Source of the DNA: Phymatolithon calcareum
Lineage: Eukaryota > Rhodophyta > Florideophyceae > Hapalidiales
Assembly: GCA_977006965.1 (NCBI GenBank)
Contig: OZ345352.1
Location: forward strand, 4,681,083-4,745,082
Length of the DNA stretch: 64,000 bases
Direction: 5' to 3'
Shown: one piece after another, positions 35,270 to 48,002 of the stretch
Position numbering within the stretch: the first letter of the stretch is position 1
Layout of the letters: each line of letters opens with the position of its first letter
Translations under genes and position numbers: made by a program
Notes under the pieces: generated by a model
The model's input: the letters and a program-made list of their open reading frames with translations, nothing else
What the model was told of the DNA's origin: nothing
Databases searched by the model: none

Positions 35270-36178
35270 TTGACAGTGGTAACCGGTTTATCAGCCCTGT
35301 TTTGCGGTAATATACTTTCCCTTTTTGTTTCGGCCCGCCGCGTAAAAAGTAACCACATTAATCCCGAACGCGATGTTGGGGAATAATGTGGATGATGACA
35401 TTTCGGGCCATTTCAGATCCCTACTGGAGCTCTTCGGGGCAAAATAGCACACCTGAAAAACGGGTCATATTCGCAATGTTCAATCAATCACGAGATTGTA
35501 AATAGGTGCTAGAAATGTTTCAGGAGATTTCTTCCATTCTGTTCGCTTCAAAGCGCCCACCTTTTGACACAAATTTTTTATGTGCCAGGTTGTGCCAGTC
35601 CTTGGATTGTCGATCACACAGATTTCACTAGTGCTTTGTTGGAATCCAGATTGTTGCGCAGCGCTTGAATCCCATCATCTGTAGATACAAGATCTCATGT
35701 CTTGTGATCATGACACCACGATTCTCATGCACAGTATCTACGTGTCACTTTATTGATTCTATTTGAATGACGTTCTTCTCCAACCATTGCGTGATGATTG
35801 GCATAGTCAACGAAATATGCTTGGTAGGCAAGTCCAATCTCCCCTTACTAGAGATTAAACGTTCTTGCGTGAGCACATTAGCATATGGAACTAAGGACGG
35901 AACGAGAGAGTAGGCCGGGAGATGCGTGTAGTAATGTATCACGGATGATGGAAGGGAGACCTTGGTGGAAAGTAAAAAATTAATTTTTTTCCTCCACACT
36001 GAGAACACAAACTCGACTGATGAGATAGTGCTTCGACTCGAACGCGGTGCTTGCGACAAAGGAGATACGAATGACAACTGATGAAGACTTGAAGACAGAG
36101 AGCTTTGTCTCATACTGTATGCCAGACATGCGGCGTATGAGCTAGTTGCAGTTCAAATAGCAAACGGCCCACCCGGAA
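35270..36178. other. No recognisable gene
   Basis: A 122-codon minus frame (35,745-36,113) has no recognisable motif. Nothing else stands out. Confidence 0.3.
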
Positions 36179-36179
36179 T

Positions 36180-36720
36180 TGGCCTCAACAGAGGAGCGGG
36201 CGGGCGGGCGAGCGGGCGGAGTGACAAGGCAAAAGGGGTTGGCGAGGAGCCTCTCGGGTGCACCTATCATACTGTATGCAAGAGGCGTTAGCAGCCCCTC
36301 TGATTTCAGCTACGTTCTGGGCTCGAGATCCATATGTATGTATTGCTGGTTATTGCTGGAGTTGAGAAAACAAAAAGTTACGATTTCTCCCCTGATTTTC
36401 CAGTAGGTAATTGTCATGGTATCAAAAGAATCCTATTTTAATGGCTGATTTCTTCGCTCCCTCACACGCCACGGATCATCATCATGCAATCAGAGCGCTA
36501 ATGAGGTATCGCGGGCAGATTGAGCTCCGTCATGGACACGATGATCGTCTGTGATGATGATCATCCACCAAAGAGAACAAGCAAGCTGACGCGAGCAGCG
36601 AAGAGTGTCCGAAACACGCCAGGCTCGTCAGCCGCGACTAGCCCTGTACATTCCGGCCTGCGTATCATTGCAATTAACGCTAATGTATTCTTCTGCATGG
36701 AATCATCATGATCGTTATCT
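36180..36720. repeat. Dispersed repeat F, copy 2
   Basis: Matches 26,640-27,530 in order but lacks the LINE tail and the complete hairpin. Starts with a G-rich run of GGGC units at 36,197-36,220. Confidence 0.6.
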
Positions 36721-37953
36721 TCTGGTACCAACTTTGTGTCACATCAACAGGAAGGTCGGGCTCATGGAGCTCTATATACCTCCAGGACCGCGCAAGATGG
36801 TCGTCTACAGGCAGCTTGGCCTGGTGAGTCGCGTTCTTAGCGATATAATGTGACTTCTGCGCTTCCTACATACAAGTGCATCGCTTACACTCTTGTGAAC
36901 ACATGGTAGAAAAACAGTGTGGAAACTTTGAGTGCACAGTTTGCAATTCAAGCACAGGGTCCTTTTGGCGTCGAAGTAACTTCACCAACTTTTCTCCCTG
37001 CCTTTGCCTTTTTTGTATCGTACCGCAGAATAGGTACTGCCCTGTATGTCCCCGGTAACATAATCGAGAAAAGGAGAACAATTTCGAGAACAGCACGTAT
37101 CAGCAAATCTCGACAATAATTTTTAATGTATCTCTAGTGTATGGATATGATTTTATGGTAGTACCTAGGGCCCCTGGCGTGGAGGAAAGAAGAAGTGTAG
37201 ATTTTTACTTAAAAGTTACCAGCGCATGCGTAGAGGAAAGAGGCAACAAACACTTTGGCTATCTCGCTCATTTGATGACGGGGGAAAGGCAAAATCAGTT
37301 GAGGTGCGACTGATCGCCATTGCAAGTTGAAATTACATCAGTTCGTTCTTGCGCTCTCATTTGTTCACTTTGGGCTTAAGGAGCACCGTGCTGCCTCGAA
37401 TTTTGCAGAGGCAACGTGAGCCACCTTGATGTTCAAAAATCGAATATATTCAATTATGTGGAAATTACACACCAAGTTTGCCCTATTTGGACAGGTGCAC
37501 TTATGATATGTCCATTACAGCGGCCAGAGGGAGCTTTTTATGCTATGTGGGCTTTAAAATCTAGAAATTTATTGAAAAGTGGAACACTAAATGGGCCTCT
37601 GGGGCTCTGACCATCACTGCACATGTAGCTTCTGCCACAAAAAGGTCTTTGAGTGTTTTCTTCTCTGCAGAACAACAAGTGAGTAGAGTGTGCAACGCAG
37701 CAGCGGATTTTATAGCTCCTTTTGTCTCAAAAAGAGACATATATGTAGCGTTGCTGGCAAATTGCCGATTCATCTCGTGGGGTAAAGATTTCTTTCGAAG
37801 TAGTTGAAGAGGTTGAATGCGGGGGTGACTTGAACAGAAATTACAGTTACTGTAATATGGTACTATACGTGTGACTAAACGGTTTCCAACGGACCAGTAC
37901 GATGGACCAGAGCTCGGGGGACTGTCGGCAAACTATTGATCATAATTGAGTAT
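36721..37953. other. No recognisable gene
   Basis: Short ORFs. PPGPRKMVV near 36,780 links to the 3.7 kb remnant. Nothing else can be supported. Confidence 0.3.
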
Positions 37954-37963
37954 ATCAGTAAAT

Positions 37964-39113
37964 GAGGAAATTCGCTAAATGGCCAACATAAGTGGTCAAA
38001 GTACGCTAAACATCCATCGCTAGCCAATACTACTACCCGCCCAGTACAAAATATACTATCATACTCACGCTAGCCAAAACCTACTACTCATCCGTTTCTC
38101 AGAGCACTCTATGCGACAGTGAAATTTACATGCAATACAGCTGGAGAGGAAGCTCTTCCAGCTGAGTGAACTCTCTCCCTGTGCGATGCTGAAGGCCAGA
38201 GATGTCGCCTGTCTGTTGGAATCATAAGACGTTAGGGTGAAAAGCTGTCCCTGCGTCACGGTGGTCAGGTGGGCCGCGTCAACACTGATGGAACCGTTTT
38301 GGGCCTCCCAGGTGTCCATCGCGCCCTTTGGGCAACAGATATGCTGTGAAGCTGCTGCCGTATCGTCCCAGAAAGAGGATTTGTGGTGAGCGTGTACACT
38401 CCGCTGGGATCGCGCTGCCGAACAGCGGCCAGGTACGAGCGAAGTACTCTGATATGTGCCAGGTGGTGCACATCCGAGCCCAGCTTGGAAGCCACTATGG
38501 TGGGCGCCTATGTGCGCTTTAACACGGACCATTTCCGTCAGCTGTGCGGCGTTTCCACTGACTCGGCCTCTTGTGGCAACAAATTCAGTCAGCACGGGCG
38601 CCCGCCGCGCGAATAGCTCTGTCTTGAATTGGCGCTCCCTGGAGGGGCCTCCAACACAGCTGCGTCCGATTGACTTGGTGATCCTGACACCGCCAACGCT
38701 CGGCAGTGCGCTGACGTTCACGCGGAAGGTGCAAGCTGTACGCTGGCTACAGATGAATATCAGACGCTGCTTGCTGCGCTCTCCACGGGGTGTGTCTTCC
38801 CGATTGACGGGGAGATCACGACGTTAACAACATCGTCGAAGCTTGATCCAACGTAGTCGCCCACCTGTAGCACGAGCTCCTTCTTGTTCATGATTTCAGA
38901 GTGAATAGTGCGGGAGCGTTGTGCGTTGGGCTTGTCAGACGAATTCGAAGATGTGCACAGAACTTGGATCAAGAGGAAGTAGCAGCCTCTTCCCTTTTCC
39001 CTCCAAAAAACACAACTGTCAGCGCTCCACGTAACAGATGAGTAGTAGTTTTGGCTTGGGCGGATGTTTAGCGTACTTTGACCACTTCTGGTGGCCATTT
39101 AGCGAATTTTCTC
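37964..39113. mobile_element. MULE-type element 2 with target duplication
   Basis: The 52-bp terminal inverted repeats (starting 37,964 and ending 39,113) differ at three positions. They are flanked by a 10-bp duplication with one mismatch (ATCAGTAAAT / ATTAGTAAAT). Each terminal repeat holds CGCTAAATGGCC and, 31 bp further in, a related CGCTAAACATCC. Its interior carries the N-terminal and core-start part of a MULE transposase on the minus strand. Confidence 0.9.
38065..38891 (-). pseudogene. MULE transposase, N-terminus to start of core
   Basis: Read on the minus strand. The first frame starts at ATG 38,891 (MNKKELVLQVGDYVGSSFDD), as in MULE N-terminal regions. Another frame follows (TKSIGRSCVGGPSRERQFKT; basic, like the DNA-binding domain). 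It then runs into ISVDAAHL and LTSYDSNRQATSLAF followed by GESSLSWKSFL, which matches the MULE catalytic core (first Asp; D-x-N..LAF; E..SW..F). The remaining core, SWIM finger and knuckle are absent. At least two frameshifts. It is complementary to MULE 1, which kept both ends but lost the core. Confidence 0.65.
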
Positions 39114-39677
39114 ATTAGTAAATACGGCAAACCTAGTGAGTATGTAAGTAATTTACTCTTCAATAATTATTATTGAAGTCATATCATTGCGAAATTAAAA
39201 AATTACAGCTCAAGAATAATGTAAATGACAGCCTTGAAGAAGCTCTACTGGGATACTTCATGATTTTATTTTGAGAGAACGCAAAGCCACTCCTTGGAGT
39301 AACGGGGCAGCTCTTCCGATATTTTCTAAGCTAAAGTCCTCTAGCAACTGAACACTTTCTTGATTCGTAATTCTCTCCCAACAAGAGCTCCTGAGAGTCC
39401 CTTGGACACAAACTCAATTTCTGTACTCATCTTCGCCGACGCTAGAGTAGGTTGTAGGCGACTAGTTCGATCACTGCGGTAGTCCAGCAGTAGGCACCCA
39501 ATACTGATTTTCTCCAAAGAGAAGTTTGGTTGAATGTCAACCTCAGTCACCTTAAACGTGTTACCACTTCGTCATTGGAGTCAGATGACATGCATACTCT
39601 CACTTGGGGAGAATAAAAGACTTGAAATCCTGATACATATTTCAGGATGGAATTCACGGACATTAACGCCACTCTGC

Positions 39678-41130
39678 CTATCCAACTCTATTCCGCATTC
39701 TCGACAGTGCTGTATCGTCTGTAACGTTAGTGTTGTTCATACTAAAGCCCAGATAGGAATTTCTCCACGCTTGGTGTAGCTCTTTTTTGGAAAGCATGTA
39801 CTTTTGCTTAGGTAACCCTTTGTAGTTAAGCATTTCGCTTTTTCCTGGCTTTGTGTTCCATGTCATAAAATTTTCGCATTCTTGGCCTGTAGAAGCACAT
39901 CATCCGCAAATAAGTGAGCTGGATGCTCGGAGACAGTTCCTGCAACCTTTCCAGTCGCTTCGGCAAACTTTTCAATGAATATGTTATAAAGGAACGGGCT
40001 TAATGGAGACCCTTGTGGAACACCCCTGTCGATAATGCACTATGGTTTTATTCGTCTAGAAAAGCAATGCTACACGTGTGTAAGAAGGGACACTTGCACT
40101 CTCAAGGATGACATACCTACCAATTGCGATTATTAGAATAGTTTCTGTTAATTCTCCCCCTTTTTTAACTGGGCGTACATTTCTTGCCCCTGCTCTATTT
40201 AAGCGGCGATCTTAATTACATCTTAGAATGGAGCATCTCATCATCGCACTGATTCCCACCTTTTCACTCCCACTGATTACATTCGTCCCCTGCCGATGTG
40301 ATCCACGACGACATCAGCAACTGGGCTACCATCCTAGTAATGTGCATCGGCAAGTTGGTCGTCAGACGCTCCATGAGGGTTTCCCTTGGGACACTGTCCT
40401 AGGCTGCGGATAGATCGAGGACTGCAAGATAAAGATGCCCACTTCTCATAGTATTTTTTACCCGGATTATAGCTAGATACGTGCTCTTATCCATACGGAA
40501 ACAAAGTTGTGTCTTGTTAAGCGGTATTGATCTCTAATGAAAGAGTAGAGTGCTGAGTCGACACTCTTCTTGGATTGGCATAATAAGGAAATGGGTCGGT
40601 AGTTTGTCGCAATGCGCACTGGTCCTTTCTTGTACAAGGGAATAAGTGTTGGTTGTCTCCATTGCCTTGGGAGGCATATCAGTCGTCCACATGTCTCGCA
40701 TACTTCCTTGTTAGAATGTAGCATCTCAACTGCTAAGCCATCTGGACCAACCACCTTCCGTTTTAGGGCCCGTTTGAGAGCCCTTTGCAGATGCCTCCTG
40801 ATTGCTCTGCTCACAGTAAATCGTTCTAATTTCACTTTTCAGTCTTTTTCAGCATGGCATACATTTGAGATGTAGGCCGAGAATTTTTTTGGATGCACGG
40901 GAACTTCTGCTGCTTTGTTTTTTCCAATTCTTCTGTCCTTGCATGTCATGATCTTGCTGGTGACATTTGGCGTCTCCACGGGGCCCATCTCTTCAATTCT
41001 TTTTACAAATGACTGGAATTTTTCGTTTTGCGTTTTCCGTATCTTTTCTTGAGGTGCACCTTAGCGGATTTTAGCTCTTCTTCGTTGACTTCAAGACCAG
41101 TTGTACAGCTCTGCTCTCTTTCGCCAGCTG
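39678..41130 (-). pseudogene. LINE reverse transcriptase (minus)
   Basis: Ordered RT motifs despite stops and shifts. From the 5' side: a pre-RT helical region (PNVTSKIMTCKDRRIGKNKA); VVGPDGLAVEML and ATNYRPISLL (fingers); a weak motif A; GVPQGSPLSPFLYNIFIEKF (motif B, about 40,030-39,970); HLFADDVLL (FADD catalytic box, about 39,910); KPGKSEML (motif D) and SYLGF (motif E). All are in normal order on the minus strand. Together with the endonuclease and ORF1 pieces further upstream on this strand it may be one LINE split by later insertions. Confidence 0.85.
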
Positions 41131-41296
41131 GTCATGTTCCTTGTTCCAATGCATTGGAATTATTTATTTATTTTTATTCTTTTCTCGGCGCAATTTCGAG
41201 AATAAATATCAAGCTGTTGAACGCATATGCAATATATTATTGTATTCAAGTTCAGTGAGGAATAAATAACTCGATATTCTCAATTATTGGATCCCT

Positions 41297-42680
41297 CTAG
41301 GTACGTTCAGTCGCTATAGCATTGACCTCTTCGATTCCCCACGCACCCAAGTTAGCATGAAGGAACATCTGCTTCTCGACTTTTGCAGAAATAACGTATC
41401 TTCTTCTGTCATCAAACGAGTAACCAGCGAGAGACAAAAGCCTCTCACACATGTTCGACTTTGATACAATGAATCGCAAGTCCATGTACTCAGAAGCAGA
41501 AGAAGTAACGCTTTTGGGACGCTTCAATGCGCGCTCGGCTAGCAATTGTGAACTGTCATCAACAGTCAAACTCATAGCACAGACAGCCTTCTTCAATTTC
41601 TCGGTAGCACATAGCTGAGCCCCTGACAGCGCAGAAACGCATTTCTCCATAATTTTCACAATTCCGGACTCGAAGTCAGGGTGATGGATGATTGCCGCAG
41701 TCCAACTCAAGCGGACAGAAAGTTTTAGGAACTCTTCTATCACCGTATCGAAAATTATCCGGGCGTCCGCCATCGACACGTCATCCTTTGGAGAGCTTTA
41801 GTAATTGCATCGAATGAAGTGAATTCCTCGCATAACGATTCCACTTTTCGAGTTTGGCATGTGCTTAACGTTAGAGCATCGACCTCGTCAATATTCAGCT
41901 GGGGTAGAAACTCGTCGATAACCATGTAGCGCTAGAGCATTTGCGCTGTCGATGACCATCGGGTCACATTGATCTGGTAGGCACGTAAGTGCGTAAAGTT
42001 GCAGAGTTTTGCGGCCGGTATAGGGTACGATAGCTTTTGAATGATTGCCCTGACGTTCTCAATAATGGCTTGGTGTTCGCGTGTCATGTCCTTCATGGCC
42101 AAATTAAAACGGTCGCTCGCACAACTAACAAAATTTACACGACATAAGTCCGCCAGCAATATGTCAACATTTTCGTCTAGCAGTTCTCCGAGATGAGTCC
42201 AACAACATTCGATATCGATTTTCCGAACACACTTAGTACGAACTTGAGAAATTCGTGGTGATTTGCCGCACTCTCTCCTTCTTCGTCTTAAAAAGTAGAA
42301 AACTCCAACAAACACTTCTCGTAACAGTGTGTCGTATTAGCGAAAAATTCAGGGAATATCGTGACATAGTGAGTATCATTAACGGTCCAACCGTCAAAAA
42401 CGAGTTCAAAGTTCGACGGAAGACGACGTGACAGTTACGATTCAACGCTTTTCTTGAGGGCATCAAGGAACTTCATGACGGTCTTGTAGCTCACGGAATC
42501 AAATCGAAACCCAGCAATCTGAATAGGGTCCTCGGCGGCAGTAAACGGCAGCAGGCCTTTGACGATAAACTCTAGCAAGCCGTGGGCCTGCAAGGTTTTG
42601 CGAGGATAAAACAGAGAGACAGGCGTTGAAACTGGCGCGGTATTTGTGGTCGACACATTCTCGGCAGATAAAGCGTTCAG
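41297..42680 (-). pseudogene. hAT transposase, nearly complete but broken
   Basis: Read on the minus strand: an N-terminal part with SVSYKTVMKFLDALKK, then FELVFDGWTVNDTHYVTIFP (first catalytic Asp region), EFLKFVLSVFGKSISNVVGL and ISENC (second Asp region, D changed), VSCASDRFNLAMKDM (with a CASDRFNLA block), RWSSTAQML, and the C-terminal dimerisation region YMDLRFIVSKSNMCERLLSL ending at 41,297. At least three frameshifts and several stops. Element ends were not found. It lies between LINE endonuclease-like and RT pieces of the same strand. Confidence 0.8.
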
Positions 42681-43334
42681 TTCTCTTGGATGCTAGGATG
42701 GAACGGGGCTCAAAAAATTCGTGTAACTCCGTCCATAATCTTTCCGTCGCGTCTTGCACTAGAAATTCCACAAAGCGGATTTGGGATCCGCCTGCGTGAA
42801 AAATTCATCGCGAACGCACCTACCGACAACTCGCGGCATCTTTCATGCTACCGAACGGTGCTCACCTGGTCCAAAGGTCTCGTTGTACTTACTCTTCAAT
42901 AACCGGGTCGAGAAAATGAGGAGTCCGCAAACGACACATCACTCGCTATCGATGAGCAACATGTCACATTTCTCTTCAAGAATACATAGACTGAGTCGGG
43001 CGTTCTCTAATGAATAATGCTTCCAAATAAACACAATAATTGATGCAAGAACGACGATCTCAATAAATACAATAAATATGCGCAACTCCAGAATAAATAA
43101 TTAGAACAATAATTTAAATAATTACAATAGAAGTTTTTTTCTAATGCTTTGCCTTGTTCTAAAAAACCTTTTAAAACGCCCTGGTCTTGGTTTTTCTGAT
43201 ATCCAGAGATTAATGAGCTTTGCGTGAAATATTCCGTACGAGGCATTCAGGTCATCAGAGCACTTCCACTCCATTACTTTTCGATCATTCCCGGTACCCA
43301 TGCTGATACTTCAGTTCTTGCTTTCTCTGCTCGT

Positions 43335-43746
43335 TTAAGAGATTTTTCTGCTGCCTTCAATATGAAAAACAATTTTGTGATTCATGAATAGCATTCGGAC
43401 TGGCAGATGCTCTGTAGTTCCATTACAACTCCCGTCCCCTGTGTACGGCACTCCGGCTTCTGTTGCCTTTTTCAGAAATATATTAATATTGCTTCTTGCT
43501 CTCCTCGTCACAAATGTCGGCGTGCTGGCTGTCCTTTTTCTCCAGTTGTACTTCGATGACCATGGCATAATCTTAGGCCCCTTCAGTTTCCCTTATGGTC
43601 CGAAACGCAATGCCGTACCTTCAGGTCTTCCATGGTATCTGCTTTTCCACAGCAGTACTTCCGCAGATATTCAAGAAACTTCTCGGACTCACATAAATTC
43701 CGAGAATCTGGATAGTCGGTTATCTGTGCGCAGTGATGTGTCATGA
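43335..43746 (-). pseudogene. Possible LINE AP-endonuclease fragment
   Basis: The minus frame holds STPTFVTRRARSNINIF and then GTTEHLPVRMLF. These resemble the last two motifs of LINE AP-type endonucleases (PTF..R..S.ID and the SDH box, here TEH). The catalytic N-terminal motifs are not visible. It is placed between ORF1 (46-48 kb) and RT (39.7-41.1 kb) on the same strand, where an endonuclease belongs. Confidence 0.4.
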
Positions 43747-44218
43747 GGTCTCGGGTTCAATCTTCTAGGCAGGGGCGGAACAGACATTAACTTGTCCTAT
43801 ACGCGAGATCCAAAGAGGGTTGTTCGGGAAATGCTCAGTCACATTGTGCCAGCGCAGGTAAACGCCACTCATTGAAAATGTCGCCAGATGGATAGCTTAC
43901 GTCTAAAACCTTCCTTTTTTAATTTATTCTTAATTTACACACAAAATGGCGCTAATGATAGAATTTGAAGATGCTGACTTCCTGAAAGCTGGCTCTTAAG
44001 ATAACGCGTCATGACAAAAAACGTTTCAGGAAACAGGTCCCGTTTACAGTAATGCTACTGACCAACGGCGCTGCTCCTCGAAGCAGCAGAGTCAGCTCGG
44101 TGTGTTTAGAAATGATGGTGCAGAATCATTGGATGATATGGCCTTTCATATACTTTCCATATAGAATGTATCAATTTGCATTAGTTAAGCGTTGTTGCGC
44201 TTATGCATGAGTAAAGCA

Positions 44219-44224
44219 TATAAG
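44219..44224 (+). promoter_or_regulatory. TATA box of the pogo transposase
   Basis: TATAAG (context GCATATAAGGA), 93-98 bp upstream of ATG 44,317 and inside the element. Confidence 0.5.
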
Positions 44225-44316
44225 GACTAAATCTCTTCCGAGAGTCGCAGATAGCCCCACTCAACCATTCCACCATACTCTCGATCTTGCCAAGCGCCGC
44301 TCGTTTGTGACCGAGA

Positions 44317-45851
44317 ATGTCCAACTCCGCCACCAATGTACCGCCCTCAACCAATCAACATCACCCATCTTCTTGTCGGAGGACCAAAGTTGTTTCAACT
44401 AAGTCCCAAAGGAAGGCAGTTATTCCATAGATGATTAACGAGGTCGAAACCTCCGGAAGTGATGACGCAATTGGCGCTCGAACTGTGCAGCACTTTCCAA
44501 CCATCTTCCGAGTAACGGATATGAAGTCATATGGAGCCAATCGGAAGAAAGCAATCCGTTGGTGGAACAGTCGCCAATCTTATCTTCAAAAACTTACCAC
44601 ACAAGAGGATAAGGATATGTTCACCCAATCAAGACGTTCCATTGGAGTTTCCCAAAGACGTGTGCCTATCAAAGCTTTAACTGGTCGTGGAAGAAAGCGA
44701 TATGCATGGGTGGACTATTTACATTCTGTCCTATTGGAAGAATTTGAAAGACTGGGCGCTGCTGGTGTCTAGTTAAGCAGACGGCTTTTGAAACATATTG
44801 CACTCCGTACAGTCTCCGACCCCACGTCTCCATTCGTGTCAACCGACCTTGACGATCGTACTCATCGCCCAATCATCACACATGTGACAGACAACTGGAT
44901 CCAATCGTTCAGGAACAGATGCAACATCGTCATACGAAAGCAGTCCGGCTCTTTGCAACGGTGCAATGCCCATAACAAGTTGATTTCCCATCATCTCGGC
45001 CAATTGGAGCGCGAATTTTCAGATGGTGTGCTGGACGAGAACATGGTGGAGAACATGGATGAGACGCACTTTATTTTTAACATGGATGACCATTACCCTC
45101 TAGGAGTGTATGGATGCAAGAAAGTGAACTATACGGACGTTGTCTCAGGCGGCGAAGGTATGACTATGGTTTTGCGTATCAGTGGAGGAGTGAACGCCAA
45201 AATTGAAGCACCATTTATGATTTTTCGCAACAGGAACCGAAACTATCCCATACTGGGTGCTCCTGACAATGTACCCGGTGTTTCATACAGAACCGGGCCG
45301 AGGGGTTGGGTGGACAAAAATGTTTACAACCAGTGGTTAAACGAACCGCGACCCATTTCAAGTGACCCTATTGGTCGGACGAGATCCTTGTTCATGGACA
45401 ATTGCTCTGGTCACAATGAAACGCCGCAACAGGTGGAATCATTGAACTCTATCAACACTAAGATTCGGTATCTTCCACCGAACAGCACGCATATGTGTCA
45501 GCCTTTGGATTCTTTTGTTATTCAAAAAATCAAGGCTGTATGAAGAGAGGAATGGGAGGCAGAGAAATTGCAGCGCATGGAAGACGGAGATTGGGCATCC
45601 GGTCCAGATGCTTCCAGCAAACTGAACAACCCTGGTAAGACATATTATTTGAAACTCGCGGTGCGATGCGTGGAAAAGGTGAACAGCATGCAGGATGAAT
45701 CGGTATTCCGATTGTACGGAAGGCTATGTTACGTTGTGGTCTTGCACTAGATACAGATGGAACGTGGAAAAAGGAGCAGCTGTTTGATTACTTGCAAGAC
45801 ATTGTTGAAAAACATTCTGAGGAATACTGTGGCCTTGTTCCTGAATATTGA
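44317..45851 (+). pseudogene. Pogo-type DDE transposase with stops
   Basis: From ATG 44,317 one frame continues through TAG 44,428-44,430, TAG 44,770-44,772 and TGA 45,541-45,543, then shifts one frame near 45,720 and ends TGA 45,849-45,851 with AATAAA following. It has an N-terminal DNA-binding half and a DDE_1 catalytic half: NMDETHFIFN (first Asp), FMDNCSGHNET (second Asp), LPPNSTHMCQPLDSFVIQKI (third Asp). The TGA falls in IQKIKAV*REEWE, where relatives usually have Trp (TGG), so it is likely a G-to-A change. The pattern is very like DDE_1 transposases common in oomycetes. Not functional as it stands. Confidence 0.85.
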
Positions 45852-46082
45852 AATAAAGAAAATGTGAAACAAATTTATAGGACTATTTCATCAATTTTTG
45901 TAAAATGTTGCTGCTCATTTCCCGCGAGCTTCTTTTCGAGTATTACTGTAAAGTCCTTTGCTATTGAATTTTACCTGGGACACTAAATTCCAATTTTGGT
46001 GTAATTTCCACTTCAACAATGGTTGGCGTTTCTGGTGCACCACTCACATTGTAAGTACATAATTCGATGCGGTTTCTGGGGA

Positions 46083-48002
46083 TCATTGTTTCGTTTTCTT
46101 TTCCGCTTCCAAGTTCGATGCTGTTGTGGTAATTACGCTTTGGATCTCCGGTGCTGGGCTTGGTGTTTCTTCATCTTCAGCGCCTGCTGGATTGTTTCCT
46201 TCTTCTATGATATCCGCTGGCATGTCAGGTGCTGCGTGGCTCTCTGTAACGTTTTCCTGTTCTTCACATGGCGGAGAACATTGTGCTTCATTCCTCGATC
46301 GCTCCGGTTTCTCTGGAGTCTGATTAAAACGAGCACTTGGATCCCAAGCTGAGGGGCTTTGCAGTACTGACGTCTTGAGAGTTCGTGCTGCAATCCCTTG
46401 TTCTTGTGGAATTCTTCCGTATGCTGCCATGAAACTATCTATGTTCAGTCATGCTCTTTGAATGAACTTTATCTCTTCATCAGCTTTCTTCTGATTTTTC
46501 CGGTAGCACTGTCTCCTGTGAAAATCAGCAGTCGTTCCAGCACATTGCTGCATTCGTTTTCTTATTTCCCATAGATTTCTTAGGGCTCGTTCTCTTTCCG
46601 TAAGCAATTTTGAGCGTGATACGGAGTCATCGAATAGATTATAGTCTGGTTGATGCCCGAGCCTCGATCCCTTGAGTGTCGCGATAGCTCTGTCCACGAA
46701 GAACTCGTCCGATAGGATCTCAATTCTGAATCTGCCAATGAATGAAAGGCCAAGTACTGCTTTCCTTGGGAGTACTTTCATGTGCTCATCATAGAGTTCA
46801 ACCTCATCCATCCTCTCGATGCCTGTGAAATACAGTGGGGATATTCGAGATTGATTCGTATTTCTTGTGTCTGCATTAAAAACTTGACGGAAGTTATTGA
46901 CGGCAGTGGGACTACGCTGCGAGTGATTTTCGAGAGGTGGCAGAAACTACGCAACTGCTGCTGCGTACGACTGAGCACGATCGGATGAGTACACTGGTGG
47001 TGCGTGGGCACTGCCTCTGTTTCTGATTGGAGCAATCGCTGCTCGAGTACAATTTGTTCTTGGTATTTCTCTTGTTTGGCGTTTCGTTGTTATGCCTTTC
47101 GAGTACTTCACGTTCTTCTCTGACGTTGTCATTGACATCGTCGTTTTCGCTCGGTTGTACTTCTCGCGTTCGCGGGATCTCGTTTCGAGCGGCCGTTGTG
47201 GCTTCCTCAGACTCGTTGCATCTTCTCATTGTACGCACTTGAGCTTCTACAAGTGTCATCCTCTCGCACAGCTCATGCACGGTCAACAGAATAGAATCAA
47301 TTTTCTTATTAACATCGCATGACACCCCTTCCACAGCCTTCTCCAGGTTTATGCCACTGGACTGCACCTTGGATATCTCCGCGATCTCAATTTCCAGTGA
47401 CACCACTTTTCCTTGGGTGTGCGACTTTCAGGCCTTAAATAATGCGGAAATTCCTTCTCCGGATGGATGAACACCTTGTAATACAAGCTTTCCAAGTAAG
47501 TCACATTGGTTGCATGGTACTTTTTTCGCACCTTCAGAAATCGTTCCTTGATCTTGCTACCGTGAACTTCTCTCGTATCACGCTCGCTGTACTCATTCTA
47601 TGACCTGGTTCTTATATCTTCTTAAGTTTTCGTCAGCTCCTCCTTCCATTCTACAACTGTCTTCTTCACATGTTTACACAGCTTGAGCAGCGAACTCCTC
47701 AGCTCTCTTTAGTGCAGATTTTTCATATCGAGCAATGTCACGTAGCAATTCCAATTCTTCCTCCGTTACACTAAGGGATGAATCGCTTTGAGCGCTGAAT
47801 GAAGTTTCGGACCTCTCCGTATCAGATTCTGACTCCGCGCGAGGTGATTACTATCCTGCTTAGAGCACAGGCCGGTGACCACCGTTGTGCGAATTTGGGC
47901 CTCTTTTGCATACTTATATTTGCCATTTCCATTGCTGGCACGGTTTTCTCGTTTCAGAGACTTGACATTTTCTGAGACGGTCTTTGCCGTCAACGATCCC
48001 AT
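46083..48002 (-). pseudogene. LINE ORF1-like protein
   Basis: Read on the minus strand from ATG 48,002 (MGSLTAKTVSENVKSLKREN): a charged N-terminus (EEELELLRDIARYEKSALKR in a second frame), a coiled-coil-like stretch (KIDSILLTVHELCERMTLVE), a Ser/Gln-rich linker, then an RRM-like end, VELYDEHMKVLPRKAVLGLS and FIGRFRIEILSDEFFVDRAI, typical of the ORF1 nucleic-acid-binding domain. It ends with RALRNLWEIRKRMQQ and a Pro/Glu-rich tail. Several frameshifts. Assignment rests on the layout (coiled coil plus RRM-like fold) and on LINE pieces in order further along the same strand. Confidence 0.5.

Larger units (their letters stand above)
44047..45948 (+). mobile_element. Complete pogo-type DNA transposon
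   Basis: Both ends read CAGTAATRCT inward from TA dinucleotides (left TA 44,045-44,046; right TA 45,949-45,950), giving a 1,902-bp element with the TA target duplication typical of Tc1/mariner/pogo elements. The terminal repeat is short (about 10 bp) with weaker similarity beyond. A single transposase gene on the + strand fills most of it. Confidence 0.75.

Noticed and set aside
43384-43746. + strand ORF with a hydrophobic segment (membrane protein)
   Set aside because: The minus strand of the same interval carries endonuclease-like motifs; the hydrophobic stretch is its complement.
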